From: Prochilodus magdalenae
Lineage: Eukaryota > Chordata > Actinopteri > Characiformes > Prochilodontidae
DNA: 64,000 bases
Direction: 5' to 3'
Assembly (NCBI GenBank): GCA_024036415.1
Contig: JAMWET010006553.1
Span: 91,165 to 155,164 of the forward strand
Below are positions 1-16,809 of this stretch, piece by piece. How positions within the stretch are numbered: the stretch's first letter is position 1; each line of letters opens with the position of its first letter. Made by a program: the position numbers and the translations under genes. Below the pieces are notes generated by a model. The model had not been told where the DNA came from, made no database searches, and saw only the letters and a program-made list of their open reading frames with translations.

Positions 1-1330
1 AAAAAGTTTCTGGGGACCTCACCTACTGACTGTAGTATTCCTGTAATATGAGTCAAGTCAAGTCAATTCCACTTTTATTTATATATTGTTTTTTACAGTA
101 GATGTTGTCACAAAGCAGCTTTACAAAGAATCTGGTGTCTGAGTCCCCAGTGAGCGAGCCAAGGGTGACAGTGGCAAGGAAAACCTCCCTCAATTAAAAA
201 GGAAGAAATCTCAAGAGGAACCAATACTCAAAAAGGGGAACCCATCCTCCTCGAGCCAAAACCAGATAACAAGACAAGCAAAGGAAAGAAGCATTCAGAG
301 TTTGTAAGGTAGAGGAGTAAGGGTCTGATTAGTCTGTAATTAAGTAGTTGGGTTATTGGATGGGTCAGTGGACGAGGCCAGTAATAAAGTGTCCAATGGG
401 GAACTCACTTACTGACTGTAGTATTTCTATAATATGAGGCCAATAATGAAGTGCTCAATGGGGACCTCACTTACTGACTATAGTATTCCAGTAATATGAG
501 TCCAATAATGAAGTGCTTAATGGGGTCCTCCCTTACTGACTATAGTATTCCAGTAATATGAGGCCAATAATGAAGTGCTCAGTGGGGACCTTACTTACTG
601 ACTGTAGTATTCCTATAATATGAGGCCAATAATGAAGTGCTTAATGTGGACCTCACGTACTGACTGTTGTATTTGAGTAATATGAGGCCAGTAATGAAGT
701 GCTCAATGTGGACCTCACTTACTGACTGTAGTATTCGAGAAATATGAGGCCAGTAATGAAGTGCTCAATGGGGACCACACCTACTGACTATAGTATTCCA
801 GTAATATGAGAACAATAATGAAGTGCTTAATGGGGACCTCACTTACTGACTGTAGTATTCCAGTAATATGAGTCCAAAAATGAAATGCTCAATGGGGACC
901 TCACTTACTGACTGTAGTATTCCAATAAAATGAGTCCAATCGTGAAGTGCTCATTGGGGACCTCACTAACTGACTATAGTATCCCAGTAATATGAGGCCA
1001 ATAATGAAATGCTCAATGAGGACCTCACTTACTGACTGTAGTATTCGAGTAATATGAGGCCAGTAATTAAGTGCTCAATTGGGACCTCACTTACTGACTG
1101 TAGTATTCGAGAAATATGAGGCCAGTAATGAAATGCTCAATGGAGTCCTCACTTACTGACAGTATTGTTCCAGTAATATGAGGCCAACAATGAAGCGTTC
1201 GATAGGAACCTCACTGATTGATTGTGTTATTCTGCTAATATAAGGCCAATAATTAAGCCCTTAATGGGGACACCAGTTACTGACTGTACTGTTCAAGGAA
1301 TTTTAAGGCCAATAACAAAGCACTTAAAGA
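1..1330. repeat. 62-bp minisatellite, interrupted by an interspersed repeat
   Basis: Tandem copies of a unit with the core 'aatgaagtgctcaatgggga' recur with exact 62 bp spacing (copies start near 436, 498 and 560) and decay after about 1200. One unit lies at the extreme left edge (10-55) and is separated from the rest by an insertion at about 55-400. The array therefore extends beyond the window. Copies differ by scattered substitutions, so it is an old array. Confidence 0.85.
53..400. mobile_element. Interspersed repeat inserted in the minisatellite
   Basis: The segment starts with a short 'agtcaagtca' direct repeat and carries the phrases 'tgtcacaaagcagcttta' and 'ctgagtccccagtgagc', which I recognise as part of a widespread fish interspersed repeat. 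It splits two units of the 62 bp minisatellite and is therefore younger than the array. No coding potential is seen. I do not assign it to a named family. Confidence 0.5.
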
Positions 1331-2289
1331 GAACCTAACCCTAACCCTAGAAATATTAGATTAATAATGTAGTGTTCAAGGACAGCCTCATTGATTGAGT
1401 CTATTATTTTAATAACATAAGGCCATTAATGAAGCGTTCAGTAAGGACCTCGCTTATTGATCATAGGATTCCAGTAACAGAAAGCGAATAATGAAGTGCT
1501 CAGTGAGGACCTCACTAAAGGAATGTATTAGCAAAGTAATATGAGGCTATTGATGCAGCTGTTAATGGGGACCTATCTGACTCGCTGCATTATTTACTGA
1601 TTACTTGTAGTGTTTTTGTAACATATGCCAAAACATTTGCATGACCTCTTAAATAGGAAATGGTGAGGGGAAATATTCAGGATCTGACACTACTTTTTCT
1701 TCCTCTTTCTGTGATACTGCCTTCTTCTTTACTGTAACATTAGGTAACTCTGCCACATTACTTTGTGGTTATAACTACATACTAATGTAATAGTGATATA
1801 ATATAATGTCAGTGTTTAGGACTGCCCAACTTGTGTGTTCACGGCCTATCCTATGCAGTCTAATGCTGTTACTTCATCTGCCTAGATTTCAATCTTTACT
1901 GGCCACACAGCAATGTGATCTCTTGCCATAAAGTGCTCCAGTTATAATTACATAAATACTCTAAGAGGGCACTGTATACGCTGTATTAGTTGCCTTACAT
2001 ATATATACACATAATTTATATTGTCGCTTTCCAAAGAAAAACATGTATCTCCATTTTTGTTGATTTTTACGTTTATGCATCATTCAATCACACTGACTTT
2101 TACATTGTGTAAAAATTTCATGATGAATGGACGGACAGAAATGGCCCAAAATCACTTGGAAAAATGTCTGGTTCCATTGACTTACATTAGAATTTTTCTA
2201 ATTTTCCATTTTGGAGACATGTTTTTTCATGTATTTCGCAATAATATGTAAACATATTATAAACAAGGTTATGTTTTCTTAAATGTACA
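1331..2289. other. Intergenic DNA, nothing recognised
   Basis: This is AT-rich sequence with decaying copies of the upstream minisatellite up to about 1580. I see no exon, RNA gene or intact mobile element. Confidence 0.5.
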
Positions 2290-2540
2290 CAGTTGCATAC
2301 ATCCAGGTGTTTTGGTGAAGTCTTTGAAGCAATGGCAGTCTATTTCTTGGTCTTAGTAATATGAATAAAGGTTCCAGAAATATTTCTTAATTATCTTATT
2401 TAGAGGATCACATTTATTGAATATGTACTACTTAATAAAACATAATATCCAGGGCATATTATTTGTGCACATATTTTCCCTTCATGTTGTGGGAGTGACC
2501 TGTTGTTATGCTGCAGACTACACTGAGATTTCACATTAAG
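2290..2540 (+). pseudogene. Relic of a G1-like receptor gene (leader exon and start of V exon)
   Basis: Sequence from about 2290 parallels the 5' end of G1. An ATG at 2332 opens MAVYFLVLVI and then hits a TGA where G1 reads on through its leader exon, and the splice donor is gone. About 150 bp further on, 2496-2535 matches the start of the G1 V exon (peptide A-A-D-Y-T-E-I) and then loses similarity before any V-domain cysteine. The compressed intron and missing V core mark it as a dead, truncated tandem copy of G1. The similarity was judged by eye. Confidence 0.7.
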
Positions 2541-2879
2541 AAATATGTCCTTTCGCCACATGCAGTGATATCTCAAGATCATCTCCCTGATTGTCTCAGC
2601 TTGAGATCCTAAGATTGTAACCGTTAAATAGCTGGTGGCACTAATGTGACTCCACTCCAGAACTGTTAGCTTTGTTTTTAAAGTAGTGCGGTTTAAGAGG
2701 CCAAAGATCACAGCAATACAGTACTCGTTCTGGTCCTTGCGTACAGAGATTCTCTAGATCTCCAGATGGATCTTTTAATGATAGAATGTGGTGTAGATGA
2801 TGATTTCCAGCTTATTTACTATTTTATGTTGAGTAATGTTTTTCCTGAATTGCTGCACTAGTTGGCACTAGTTCTTCTC

Positions 2880-3410
2880 CTGCCTTACAAACTACACAGA
2901 CATTTCTTCACCTACCTCAAAAACTAATCAGTCATTTCCTCACCTACCTCAAAAATTAATCAGACATTTTTCCCCTGCTTTACAAACGAATCAGTCATTT
3001 CTCCCCCACCTCAAAAACTAATCAGACATTTTTTCCCCTGCTTTACAAACTAATCAGTCATTTCTTCCCCTACCTCAAAAACTAATCAGTCATTTCTTTC
3101 CCTACCTCAAAAACTAATCAGACATTTTTTCCCCTGCTTTACAAACTAATCAGTCATTTCTTCCCCTACCTCAAAAACTAATCAGACATTTTTTCCCTGC
3201 TTTACAAATGAATCAGTCATTTCTTCCCCTACCTCAAAAACTAATCAGTCATTTCTTCCCCTACCTCAAAAACTAATCAGACATTTTTTCCCTGCTTTAC
3301 AAATGAATCAGTCATTTCTTCCCCTACCTCAAAAACTAATCAGTCATTTCTTCCCCTACCTCAAAAACTAATCAGACATTTTTTCCCCTGCTTTACAAAC
3401 TAATCAGACA
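2880..3410. repeat. Minisatellite of alternating 'ctaatcag' units
   Basis: Two related half-units, one ending 'cctacctcaaaaactaatcag' and one ending 'ctgctttacaaactaatcag', alternate about 15 times at roughly 33-37 bp spacing. It lies between the G1-like relic and G1 and has no coding potential. Confidence 0.85.
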
Positions 3411-3795
3411 CACAATACTCTGAGGTCTTCTCATATTAGTACTGACAGATCATCGGGTAGTTATCATTGGTTGATCTAAATGATTCTGTCCAATAACATA
3501 TTTATTTAGTTCTTGGGATCTTATCACGTGGCAGAAAATGGGTAGAGTTCCATCATTGCTGACCAGGGATGACCAGGGAACACCCTTACTTCTTGTCAAA
3601 AACATAATGTTCCAGTTAAAATAATAAACGTTCACCTGAAGAGGGCAGTATGTCTCTGAATTAGTTGGCTTACAAACATGTGTTTCATGTGTAAATGTGA
3701 AACGGGAAGCAGCATGTCCATGTTCTCTCACACACATGCACACTATGCATACATCCCTAAACCTTGGTTTTAATCCGAGAGAAGTCACTGGAGCA

Positions 3796-9559
<5,764 letters not shown>

Positions 9560-10269
9560 GCATATGACTAACATAAAAAAGTTTGTATGTACTGTTGTTG
9601 CTTTCCAGGTTTTCTCTTTCCTTAAGTGCGTCGTTTTGTTGCTTTTTGTGAATTTAAATGTTCTGCAAAGTTTTAAAGACCACAATACACACCAATGAGA
9701 AAAAAAAAACTCCTCCAAGAAAGCACACAGTTTCCTGAAACACCTAGTTGGGTTTTTCCTGTTACAAGGTGACATCATCTTATAACACAGTGCTTATTAC
9801 CCACCTACGAGCAAGGCCAGCACTTCCTCACACAACGCACAGACAGCTAAACTAGTAAAAACTGATCACTCTGAAATGTCCTACTCCAGTCTAGCTTGCA
9901 AAGGTTGATCTACCAGCTTGTTTTGCCGGACTTTCAGGACTAGACTCTGGATCAAAATGATACAGCAGACCAAAACCCCATTGTAGAAACAACCACAGCT
10001 GTGTGGTGGTGAAACTTGTAGCAGGATGCTGCTCTGGTGGTCAACCAGTCAGAACAGGGTGGGTGAGCTGATCAATCAGAGCAGTACATTGGGAGGTGGG
10101 GCTTACAAATACAGGAGCTCCAACCAAGCGATTCAGACAGAATGTAAATACAGTTGTACAGTATTAGGTAAATATTGCGTTTTGGGGAAACTGATGGATG
10201 TAAATGTATTGTAGAAGAACCCAAACATACATTTATGGACGTAATTTAACAGATAAACATGTATTATAT

Positions 10270-10475
10270 GAGGATCTATATTTATGGCATTTAGCTGACG
10301 TTCTAATCCTGAGCCACTTACAAGGGTATTCATATTACAGGTAGGCAAATGTAGTGTTAAGAATCTTGCCCAAGGACTCTAATTGGTGTAGCACAGCATA
10401 GTCACCCAGACCGGGATTCAAACCCCAGTCTCCCACATGTGGTGATGGCTCCTGCTGAGCTACACCAACCACTAC
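10270..10475 (-). mobile_element. tRNA-derived SINE, minus strand
   Basis: Reading the minus strand gives a tRNA-like head with box A (TGTAGCTCAGCAGGAG) and box B (GGTTTGAATCCC), then a tail matching the copy at 26129-26340 (a CTCTGGATAAGAGCG-like block, here diverged, and 'agctaaatg'). It is downstream of G1. Confidence 0.8.
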
Positions 10476-10745
10476 ACATGGACAAACAGGAAGTAAATTA
10501 TCATTGGTATACAGAAATACAAAGATGGATTGTTGTTTTGAGATTGCAAGACAAGTAAGTCTGTTTTATCTTGTGATCTCAGGATAAGTTGTAATCCCAA
10601 GATAAAAACATCCAGTTATCTTCAGCTCACCAGTCAACAGTGTTGTTTTCATGTTTCACATTCATAATACAATGATTTATACTGGCTGTATTTTACTCTG
10701 TTGTACTCCTGAGCACATATGTATGCATTTTGTCACTTCACTGAA

Positions 10746-10751
10746 AATAAA
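10746..10751 (+). terminator. Possible polyadenylation signal (AATAAA), downstream of G1
   Basis: An AATAAA hexamer is followed about 20 bp later by a T run and a TG-rich stretch, a plausible downstream element. It would give G1 a 3' UTR of about 1.2 kb containing the SINE. No closer AATAAA is seen after the G1 stop codon. Confidence 0.35.
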
Positions 10752-11230
10752 GTATCTCAATTTTTTTTTGTGTTTGTGTGTGTGTGATTTAATGTACATG
10801 CAAAGTATGTATCAAAAAATGACCATGTAAGTACCATATATTTACCCATTCACATATTGTACCTTAAAATTTAAAGCAGAATGGTGTCTCAAAATACTTT
10901 CAATTTAAGTTTTCATTTTTTAATTATTTGTAGCATTTTCCTTATGCATACAGTTTTTCAAAATAGCTGTATTTTTTTTTTACAAATTTAGTTTTTGGTT
11001 TTTGTTTTGGTATTTAAGTTTTAATACCTGGTACCTGCTGCTCAATACTGATAAGCATCCTCAAACTTATCTTAAATTGATTAAGAAATGAAAGAAGTGG
11101 TCACCCTGTAGAAGTACAATCACACTGTAAGAGTAATGATGTTTCAGGCCATGCGATCCTAAAGAGGAAACGAAAGTGTGTTAGTATTACACATATGATC
11201 CAGACAGAGGGAGTGTGCCTTCTCATCATC

Positions 11231-11258
11231 ATGCAAATATATTTTGTGTGTATAAATA
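11231..11258 (+). promoter_or_regulatory. G2 promoter: octamer ATGCAAAT plus TATAAATA
   Basis: A perfect octamer (11231-11238) lies 12 bp upstream of a TATA box (11251-11258). The TATA box is 179 bp upstream of the G2 ATG, similar to the roughly 210 bp in G3 and G4. The octamer is the POU-factor (Oct-1/Oct-2) site that typifies immunoglobulin promoters. Function is inferred from sequence only. Confidence 0.55.
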
Positions 11259-11429
11259 TCACTGAAAGAAAACGAGGGGAAGTGGGGAGTGTGTGCAAAA
11301 GTGAAAGTAAATAACAGATATGGAGTATGACAATAATATCTACTAACATCTTTGATAGTAACAACAGCATTTCACAGAGCATGCACAGCCTTTTGGTCAG
11401 ACAGGCTGCAATACTACCCAGCAGGAAGC

Positions 11430-12696
11430 ATGGCCATTCTTCCAGCTAGCTTCATCTTTACCCTTACAGGTATGACTGAACTGCATGTGTATGGTCATTT
11501 GATACCATAAGTCACTACATGTCCCTACATTTTGCACTCTGATGTCAGTTTTAGGCAGTGTCCTAGCAGACACCTTCACCCTGGAGGCTGTTGTTGGAGA
11601 AGATGTTCAGATCAGATGTTCTCATTTGGACTCCAACGACAATATTAAGTTCTTCTGCAAGGCGCTATGCATGACTGAGAAGGACATCCTTGTTAAAAGT
11701 GGGAATAAGACTAATCCAGTTACAGAGGGCAGGTATTCATTATACGATGAAGGTTCTGGAGACTTTGTCGTGACCATTTCTAACCTGAAGAAGTCAGACT
11801 CTGGGACTTACTGGTGCGGAGTGAATAGATTATATAAGTATTCCCTACAGGAGGTGATTCTGACAGTCCTGGAAGGTAAGGACAATGCAGGACATGCTTG
11901 GATGCCTATACTCTTTTAGTCTATGTATTTTCATAAGCAGTTTTATGTCTATGTAAATTTCCTCAGACAAAGAGACACAGTAAAAAGCGATTTGTCTGAC
12001 CTTAAGGAATGACTTCAATTACTCACAAGCAAATTAATTAGGTTTATGGAACCTTAAGAAAGGACTTTTCTTTTAATCAGAGTTTTTGTGTTCAGTAAAA
12101 CTTATTCAATTGCTTGTAACAAACTGAATTTATTTTTAGGTTGTATTTTTTACTGCATTCAGTATATAAAGTCTATAAAAAAGGAGTTAATGTACATAGA
12201 ACTTAATTGCACAGTCATGTATGAAGCATCATACTCATTATTTGTTGGTCAATTCAAGTTCAAGAGGTTCCACATTTATGTATAGTAAAACACAAGACGT
12301 TTACAAGACATTCAACGTTTATCATGATGCCACTTACACTCAGTTGTTTATCAGCTATTTAGGAAATTACTGTATAAAGTTGAAGCATGTATGTGTATTT
12401 CCTGACATTTTTATAAAATAGTATTTCATTCAAACAGTGACTGATCAGTACCACTGATCCTGATTCCAGTGTTGCCTCACAGTGACTAACATCTAATATA
12501 ACTGCACATGGTTTTCCTATTGTAACTGTTGTTTGCACTTTAAAAAGAATTATTTTATGTTTTATGAATCAAAACGATTTTTTTGTTTGTTTTTTTAGGA
12601 AAGAAAATTCCAGAACGTAAATCCGACATCCTTCACCCAACAAAGTCTCCAGTGAGCACAGAAGAGAAAGATGGTGTCATGTACTGTATCAAATGA
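11430..12696 (+). CDS. G2: secreted V-domain CD300/pIgR-like protein, 152 aa, three exons
   Basis: Exons: 11430-11469, 11555-11875, 12599-12696. The leader reads MAILPASFIFTLTG. The V domain runs from about residue 20 to 118 with VQIRCSH and TYWCGV as the canonical disulfide, and FFCK plus LC as the second pair. The last exon (GKKIPE...) adds 32 residues and ends DGVMYCIK then TGA. There is no stalk of the usual composition, no membrane helix and no tyrosine-based tail, so the product should be secreted. G3 has the same layout and the same last six residues, so the short form is inherited and not a random truncation. A competing reading is that further 3' exons exist by alternative splicing, but none is visible before the G3 promoter. 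Confidence 0.82.
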
Positions 12697-12922
12697 ATAT
12701 AAAGTAGAGCCTCATGTTATGCACCTTACAGTTTTATCATTTTTGTTGAAACTGCAAGTTTGAAAAGGCATTGAAAGTGACTGGTCCAATAGAGATGGGG
12801 AAAACGCTTGCTTCTTCTATTGCATACAGTAATGATTTTTACAGATATCATACTAATAACTATAAGGCATTATTAATCTACTACAGCTGTAAATATATAA
12901 GTAACCAGTCAAAATTAAATTG

Positions 12923-12928
12923 AATAAA
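12923..12928 (+). terminator. Polyadenylation signal AATAAA of G2
   Basis: AATAAA lies 227 bp past the G2 stop codon. It is the first such hexamer downstream on the + strand and gives a short 3' UTR. Confidence 0.5.
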
Positions 12929-13657
12929 CCTGATGCAGACACCAATTGATTGTTTGATGATGATGTCAATGAATTTAAGGTTAATAATTAATTAAAATAT
13001 CTATTTTTAAAAATGATAAGCATTTCAGTAAATCAGTGGAAACCATTTTCCAGTGGCTTTATTCTCAATATTATTATATTATATTGAATGATAATAATGT
13101 TATTATTATCAACATGTCCCCCTCCATTTATTTTGATGTCATTATAAATATGGTCAGGTTTTAGCCCACCTTGTAAAAGGTGCTTTGATGGTCCAACTGA
13201 AAAAAAAAAGACTCAAATTTGTTATAAGCAAATGATAAAAGTTTATCTAACCTATAAAAAAAGACATATTTTTACAGTGCAGACCCAACTCAATGTTCAC
13301 TTTCCATTAAGCAGGAAATTACACTGTTGTTTGTCAAATGTGCCTGCAGGGGGCAGTGTGGGGTGTTAGAAATGACATTGCTTAGAACCAGAGCAGGCAA
13401 GAACAGAGAGGATGGTCAGCAGTCTGTACGGTTTAGGGAAGGTAGAGTGAATAGGATTCTTGAACTCAATCAAAAAGTGGGGGGGGCATCACCCCAGTAC
13501 TCTGAAAAGTGGTGGATACAATGCCCGCTTGCCCACATGGTCCCAGTGTCCGTGGCATAATCTACAGAGCTGGTCATTAGCTAAATGTGATGAGAAGAAC
13601 ATTGAAGTCTGGTCCAGATTTGAGTTTGACTTACTTTCCCTCTTATATCAGTTTCAG

Positions 13658-13935
13658 GGAGCATTAGGGCAGACACGATTACCTTGAAGGGTCATGTTGG
13701 AGGAGATGTTCAGATCAGGTGTTTCCACAGGACTGTCCACAGCAATGTGAAGTACTTCTGTAAGGCACCATGTTCGACTGAAAAGGTCTTTCTCATTGTG
13801 AGTGCAGGAGACCACAGTGCAAATACCAAAGGAAGGTATTAATTATGCGATGAAGGTTTTGGGAGTCTTCATCGTGACCATCTCGAATCTGAAGAAGTCC
13901 TGTACTGGAAGTACTGGAAGATGTACTGGTAAGAT
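13658..13935 (+). pseudogene. Dead V exon of the G2/G3/G4 type
   Basis: A good acceptor (gtttcag) opens a V exon that aligns with G3 (GGDVQIRC, NVKYFCKAPCSTEK). It reads into a TAA stop at 13840-13842 at the position where G3 encodes serine after 'GRF'. Downstream the frame shifts near 13860, the Y-x-C segment is lost, and a 'tactggaagatg' stutter ends the copy. No leader exon is visible in the 300 bp upstream. It is a disabled tandem duplicate between G2 and G3. Confidence 0.85.
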
Positions 13936-13949
13936 GTTAAGGGACTTCA

Positions 13950-14709
13950 GGGCCTGAATCTGACTAGTAGTGTCTGCATAATAGCAAATTTAGCCATTTA
14001 GAATATCTAATATAAAGGTTTGTTATTGATGTAATTCATTACAAATGTCAGACCATTATCCTAATATGTTTACAGTAACTGTAAATACTGTTGCTGACAT
14101 TGTTTTTTGATGATGACATCATAAACTTTACGTAGTTGGGTTAAACAACAACAACAAAATTACCAGAAATTATGAAATTTTCAAAAATTCTTGGGTTATT
14201 ATGGGATGGACTGAGAGCACCCAACAACATGTCAACATGGGACGACTTTGAATATGCAGTTTTGCTTGATTCCTGTAAAGTCATCTCCACATCTCCACTT
14301 CCACATACCCAGTAACTGGCATAAATGTTTGTCATGGCTGCCTGAAGATGGCAGTGTTGGGTGTTAGAAATGGCACCACATCAGTACTGAAGTAGTCAAG
14401 ATCAGAAAGGTGGTGTCACCACCAGTCCTGTAACAAATACCGGACTTCACACTATTTCTGACTTTCTACTCATGACTCACTCATGAGCACTTCAGGTTGC
14501 CTCAATAAATCGAACCAGTGACCCTCCGGACACAAAGCTGGTGATATGAAGGCATATATTTGGATTTTAGAGAGACGTATATGCTGTCATCAAGATGGCA
14601 TCTTTTGATGTGAAGTCAATGGATATCCCGGCAGGACAATGTCGGGAGTATTGTGCATGAGCTACAACACCACGACTTTGAACCAGCAACAAACCTGATC
14701 AAAGGGTAT

Positions 14710-14772
<63 letters not shown>

Positions 14773-15250
14773 CCAAACTCCAAAACCGGAGAAGATAAAC
14801 AGGGAAGGCAAGAGAGAACGCTCAGTACGCATACTGGGTTTGGCAATACTTCGCAAGGTGTATGTGTGTCTGAGGAGTTTCAGTATCAGTGGTGAAATGA
14901 GAAGCAGGTGTGTGTAATCAGTACTCAGAAGGAGTGAAAGAATGAGGTGTGACAGGACATGTGGCAGTGACATCATCGGGTAATGAACTCTGGGATATGG
15001 AGTTCAGGAGATCGCAGCTGTCAGGGAACCCCGGAGGAGTGACCCCTGTCCTGACTTTTACAAAATGCCAGTTCTGTATTTGTTTATACTTACAAGATCA
15101 CACAGTGATTAGGAATGCAGATATATATTTTATTGCAACCATTAATGTATCAAATCTTAACATAAAAGTTACAAAAATGTGGCTCAGTGATTTTTTTTTT
15201 TTCCTTTGTTCTTTCGTAGGTAAAGATTGAAGAGAATGATAAAAGAGAAT
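13950..15250. other. Intergenic DNA between the V relic and the G3 promoter
   Basis: It contains a fragment at about 14490-14550 ('ccctccggacacaaagctgg') that resembles a tRNA-SINE tail also seen at 17345-17530, the GA microsatellite at 14713-14768, and a second copy (14330-14410) of a segment also present at 13330-13400 ('gcagtgt.gggtgttagaaatg'). No exon is recognised. Confidence 0.5.
14713..14768. repeat. (GA)n microsatellite
   Basis: About 28 uninterrupted GA dinucleotides. The open frames through it on both strands are artefacts. Confidence 0.97.
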
Positions 15251-16165
15251 TTTTTACAAAATGTCCCCACTTTTCCAGAAAGTACTTTCATAACAGCATG
15301 TCCCAGTAAACCTGTTCATGAGCATAGTCGGTATTTATTTTGACACTGTGGTTTAAAGAGCCTCAGAATGTTTTGGGAAGGACATTAAAGTCTGGTCCAG
15401 TTTTGAGGTTTGACTCTAGTGACCGATAGAAGAGAGAAAGAGTGAGTGTGTATGAGTCATGCTGGAATTTCCGTCGGTATAAAAGTCTCGGATAGAAAGC
15501 TTAGGAACGTGTGGGTCTACGTGCATGTGTTAGAAAGTGAATGAGTGTAACGGATGTGGAGAAACACACCAAGCTCAAATGGGGAAGAAACAACCCTGAA
15601 GCCATCTGAGAGTGTGACAACACACACAAACATCTTGTCGAACAGACAAACAGAAGAGACGCCTACACACTTCAAACCAGCAAGAAGTATGACCATCCCT
15701 CTGACCATCATCCTCTGTACCCTTACAGGTAGGACTGGCCATCTCTTTAAGACCTGTTTGCTCCATGTTTACGTGACTTGTACCTTTTAACTGTGTCTGT
15801 TTGGTTATATCTGTTCTAGGTAGCATTATAGCAGACACGCCGACCTTCAGGGGTCATGTTGGAGGAGATGTTCAGGTCAGGTGTTCTTGTAGTAACGCCC
15901 ACAGCAACGTGAAGTACTTCTGCAAGTCACCATGTTCGACTGAGGAGGACATTCTTATTAAAAGCGCAAGAAAACTCAATCCAAATACCAAAGGAAGGTT
16001 CTCATTACACGATAGAGGCTCTGGAGTCTTTATTGTGACCATCTCTAACCTGAGGAAGTCCGACTCTGGGACTTACAGGTGCACAGTGGAAAGATGGGTA
16101 CAAGACACATATCATGAGGTGGTTCTAACAGTACTAGATGGTAAGATATTCAGGAACTGCATTTA
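15250..16165. repeat. Segmental duplication, copy 1 (G3 promoter, leader, V exon)
   Basis: This block is almost identical to 19130-20005 (copy 2, 5' half of G4), apart from a small indel near 15310-15335. It includes the TATA box, 5' UTR, leader, intron 1 and V exon. By hand count the V exons differ at about nine of 321 positions. Similarity stops just after the V-exon donor. Confidence 0.85.
15453..15485 (+). promoter_or_regulatory. G3 promoter: AP-1-like, NF-kB-like and TATA elements
   Basis: TGAGTCA at 15453-15459 fits AP-1, GGAATTTCC at 15464-15472 fits the NF-kB consensus, and TATAAAAG lies at 15478-15485. The TATA box is 211 bp upstream of the ATG. The same block occurs before G4 but with a changed NF-kB-like site. 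Factor identity is inferred from consensus only. Confidence 0.6.
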
Positions 16166-16735
16166 AATATTCATTCAAGGCATATACCTTTCAATTTACA
16201 GTCCTCAGCTTGTGGCGTGGAAAGACACACATCAGGAGGTGATTCTAACAGTACTGGAAGGTTAGATATTCAGGACCTGCCTAGTAGTCTCTATACAAAT
16301 GTGTGCATATGCTTTGTAATGTACCCCCAGCTTGCATAAGTTAATGAATATGCTGAAGTTTGCATTTCTGCCTGACTCCCATGGAACATCATATATGGTG
16401 GTGTTGAGCTTATGTCCAGTCTCATGCATAGGAGCAAGAAAACCGCAATACAGAGGAAAGGTATTAATTATATGAAGAAGGTTCTGGAGGCTTCATTACT
16501 AACCTGAAGAGGTCTGACTCTGGGACTCACTAGTGTGAGGAAGTTAGGGAAGTGTGGGGAAAAAAAGAACGTTGGGCTAAGCGATGTTGTTCTCCTTGTT
16601 TGCTTTATCTTTCTCTAAGGTAAGGAAATTCCAGAAAGTGACCACGACATTCTCCACCTAACAGAGTCTTCAGGGGACACATCCAGCTCATACTCAACTG
16701 AAGAGCCAGATGCTGTCATGTACTGTATCAAATGA
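15689..16735 (+). CDS. G3: secreted V-domain CD300/pIgR-like protein, 158 aa, three exons
   Basis: Exons: 15689-15728, 15820-16140, 16620-16735. The leader reads MTIPLTIILCTLTG. The V domain (about residues 20-118) carries VQVRCSC and TYRCTV for the canonical disulfide and KYFCKSPC for the extra pair. Arg replaces the Trp that G4 has just before the second canonical Cys, and there is an unpaired extra Cys right after the first one. The last exon begins GKEIPESDHDILH and ends DAVMYCIK then TGA. There is no TM segment or tail, so it is presumably secreted like G2. The V exon is nearly identical to that of G4, a full membrane receptor, so G3 could act as its soluble counterpart; that is inference. 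Intron 2 contains two further V-exon fragments. Confidence 0.82.
16190..16275 (+). pseudogene. Fragment duplicating the 3' end of the G3 V exon
   Basis: The sequence repeats the last about 60 bp of the G3 V exon plus donor region: 'acacatcaggaggtgattct' followed by an 'acagtactggaaggtta' block. It lies 50 bp after the real exon and looks like a small tandem duplication. The donor is changed from GTAAG to GTTAG. Confidence 0.7.
16420..16560 (+). pseudogene. Broken V-exon fragment inside G3 intron 2
   Basis: It aligns with the middle and 3' part of the G3 V exon but has the same 'ggtattaatta' stop as the relic at 13658, a deletion of the strand encoding V-T-I-S, and a stop (TAG) in place of Tyr-Trp at the Y-x-C motif. 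It shares the stop with the other relic, so the two probably descend from one dead copy. Confidence 0.75.
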
Positions 16736-16803
16736 GTGTAAAGTGGAGTTCATCCGCATGTTGTACAGTACATGTACAAATAGATGGAAATACTCAATAT
16801 TTC

Positions 16804-16809
16804 ATTAAA
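16804..16809 (+). terminator. Possible polyadenylation signal (ATTAAA) of G3
   Basis: ATTAAA is 69 bp past the G3 stop and is followed by a T-rich stretch. It is a variant hexamer, so support is moderate. Confidence 0.4.

Noticed and set aside
1300..1350. Telomere-like 'ctaaccctaaccctag' at about 1334
   Set aside because: Only two units, embedded in decaying minisatellite sequence, so not evidence of an interstitial telomere.
14616..14976. Arg-Glu and Ser-Leu repeat proteins
   Set aside because: These are frames through the (GA)n run.
16190..16275. Alternative 3' extension of the G3 V exon
   Set aside because: It duplicates only the last part of the exon, its acceptor is not convincing and the donor is mutated. 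It is treated as a tandem fragment.
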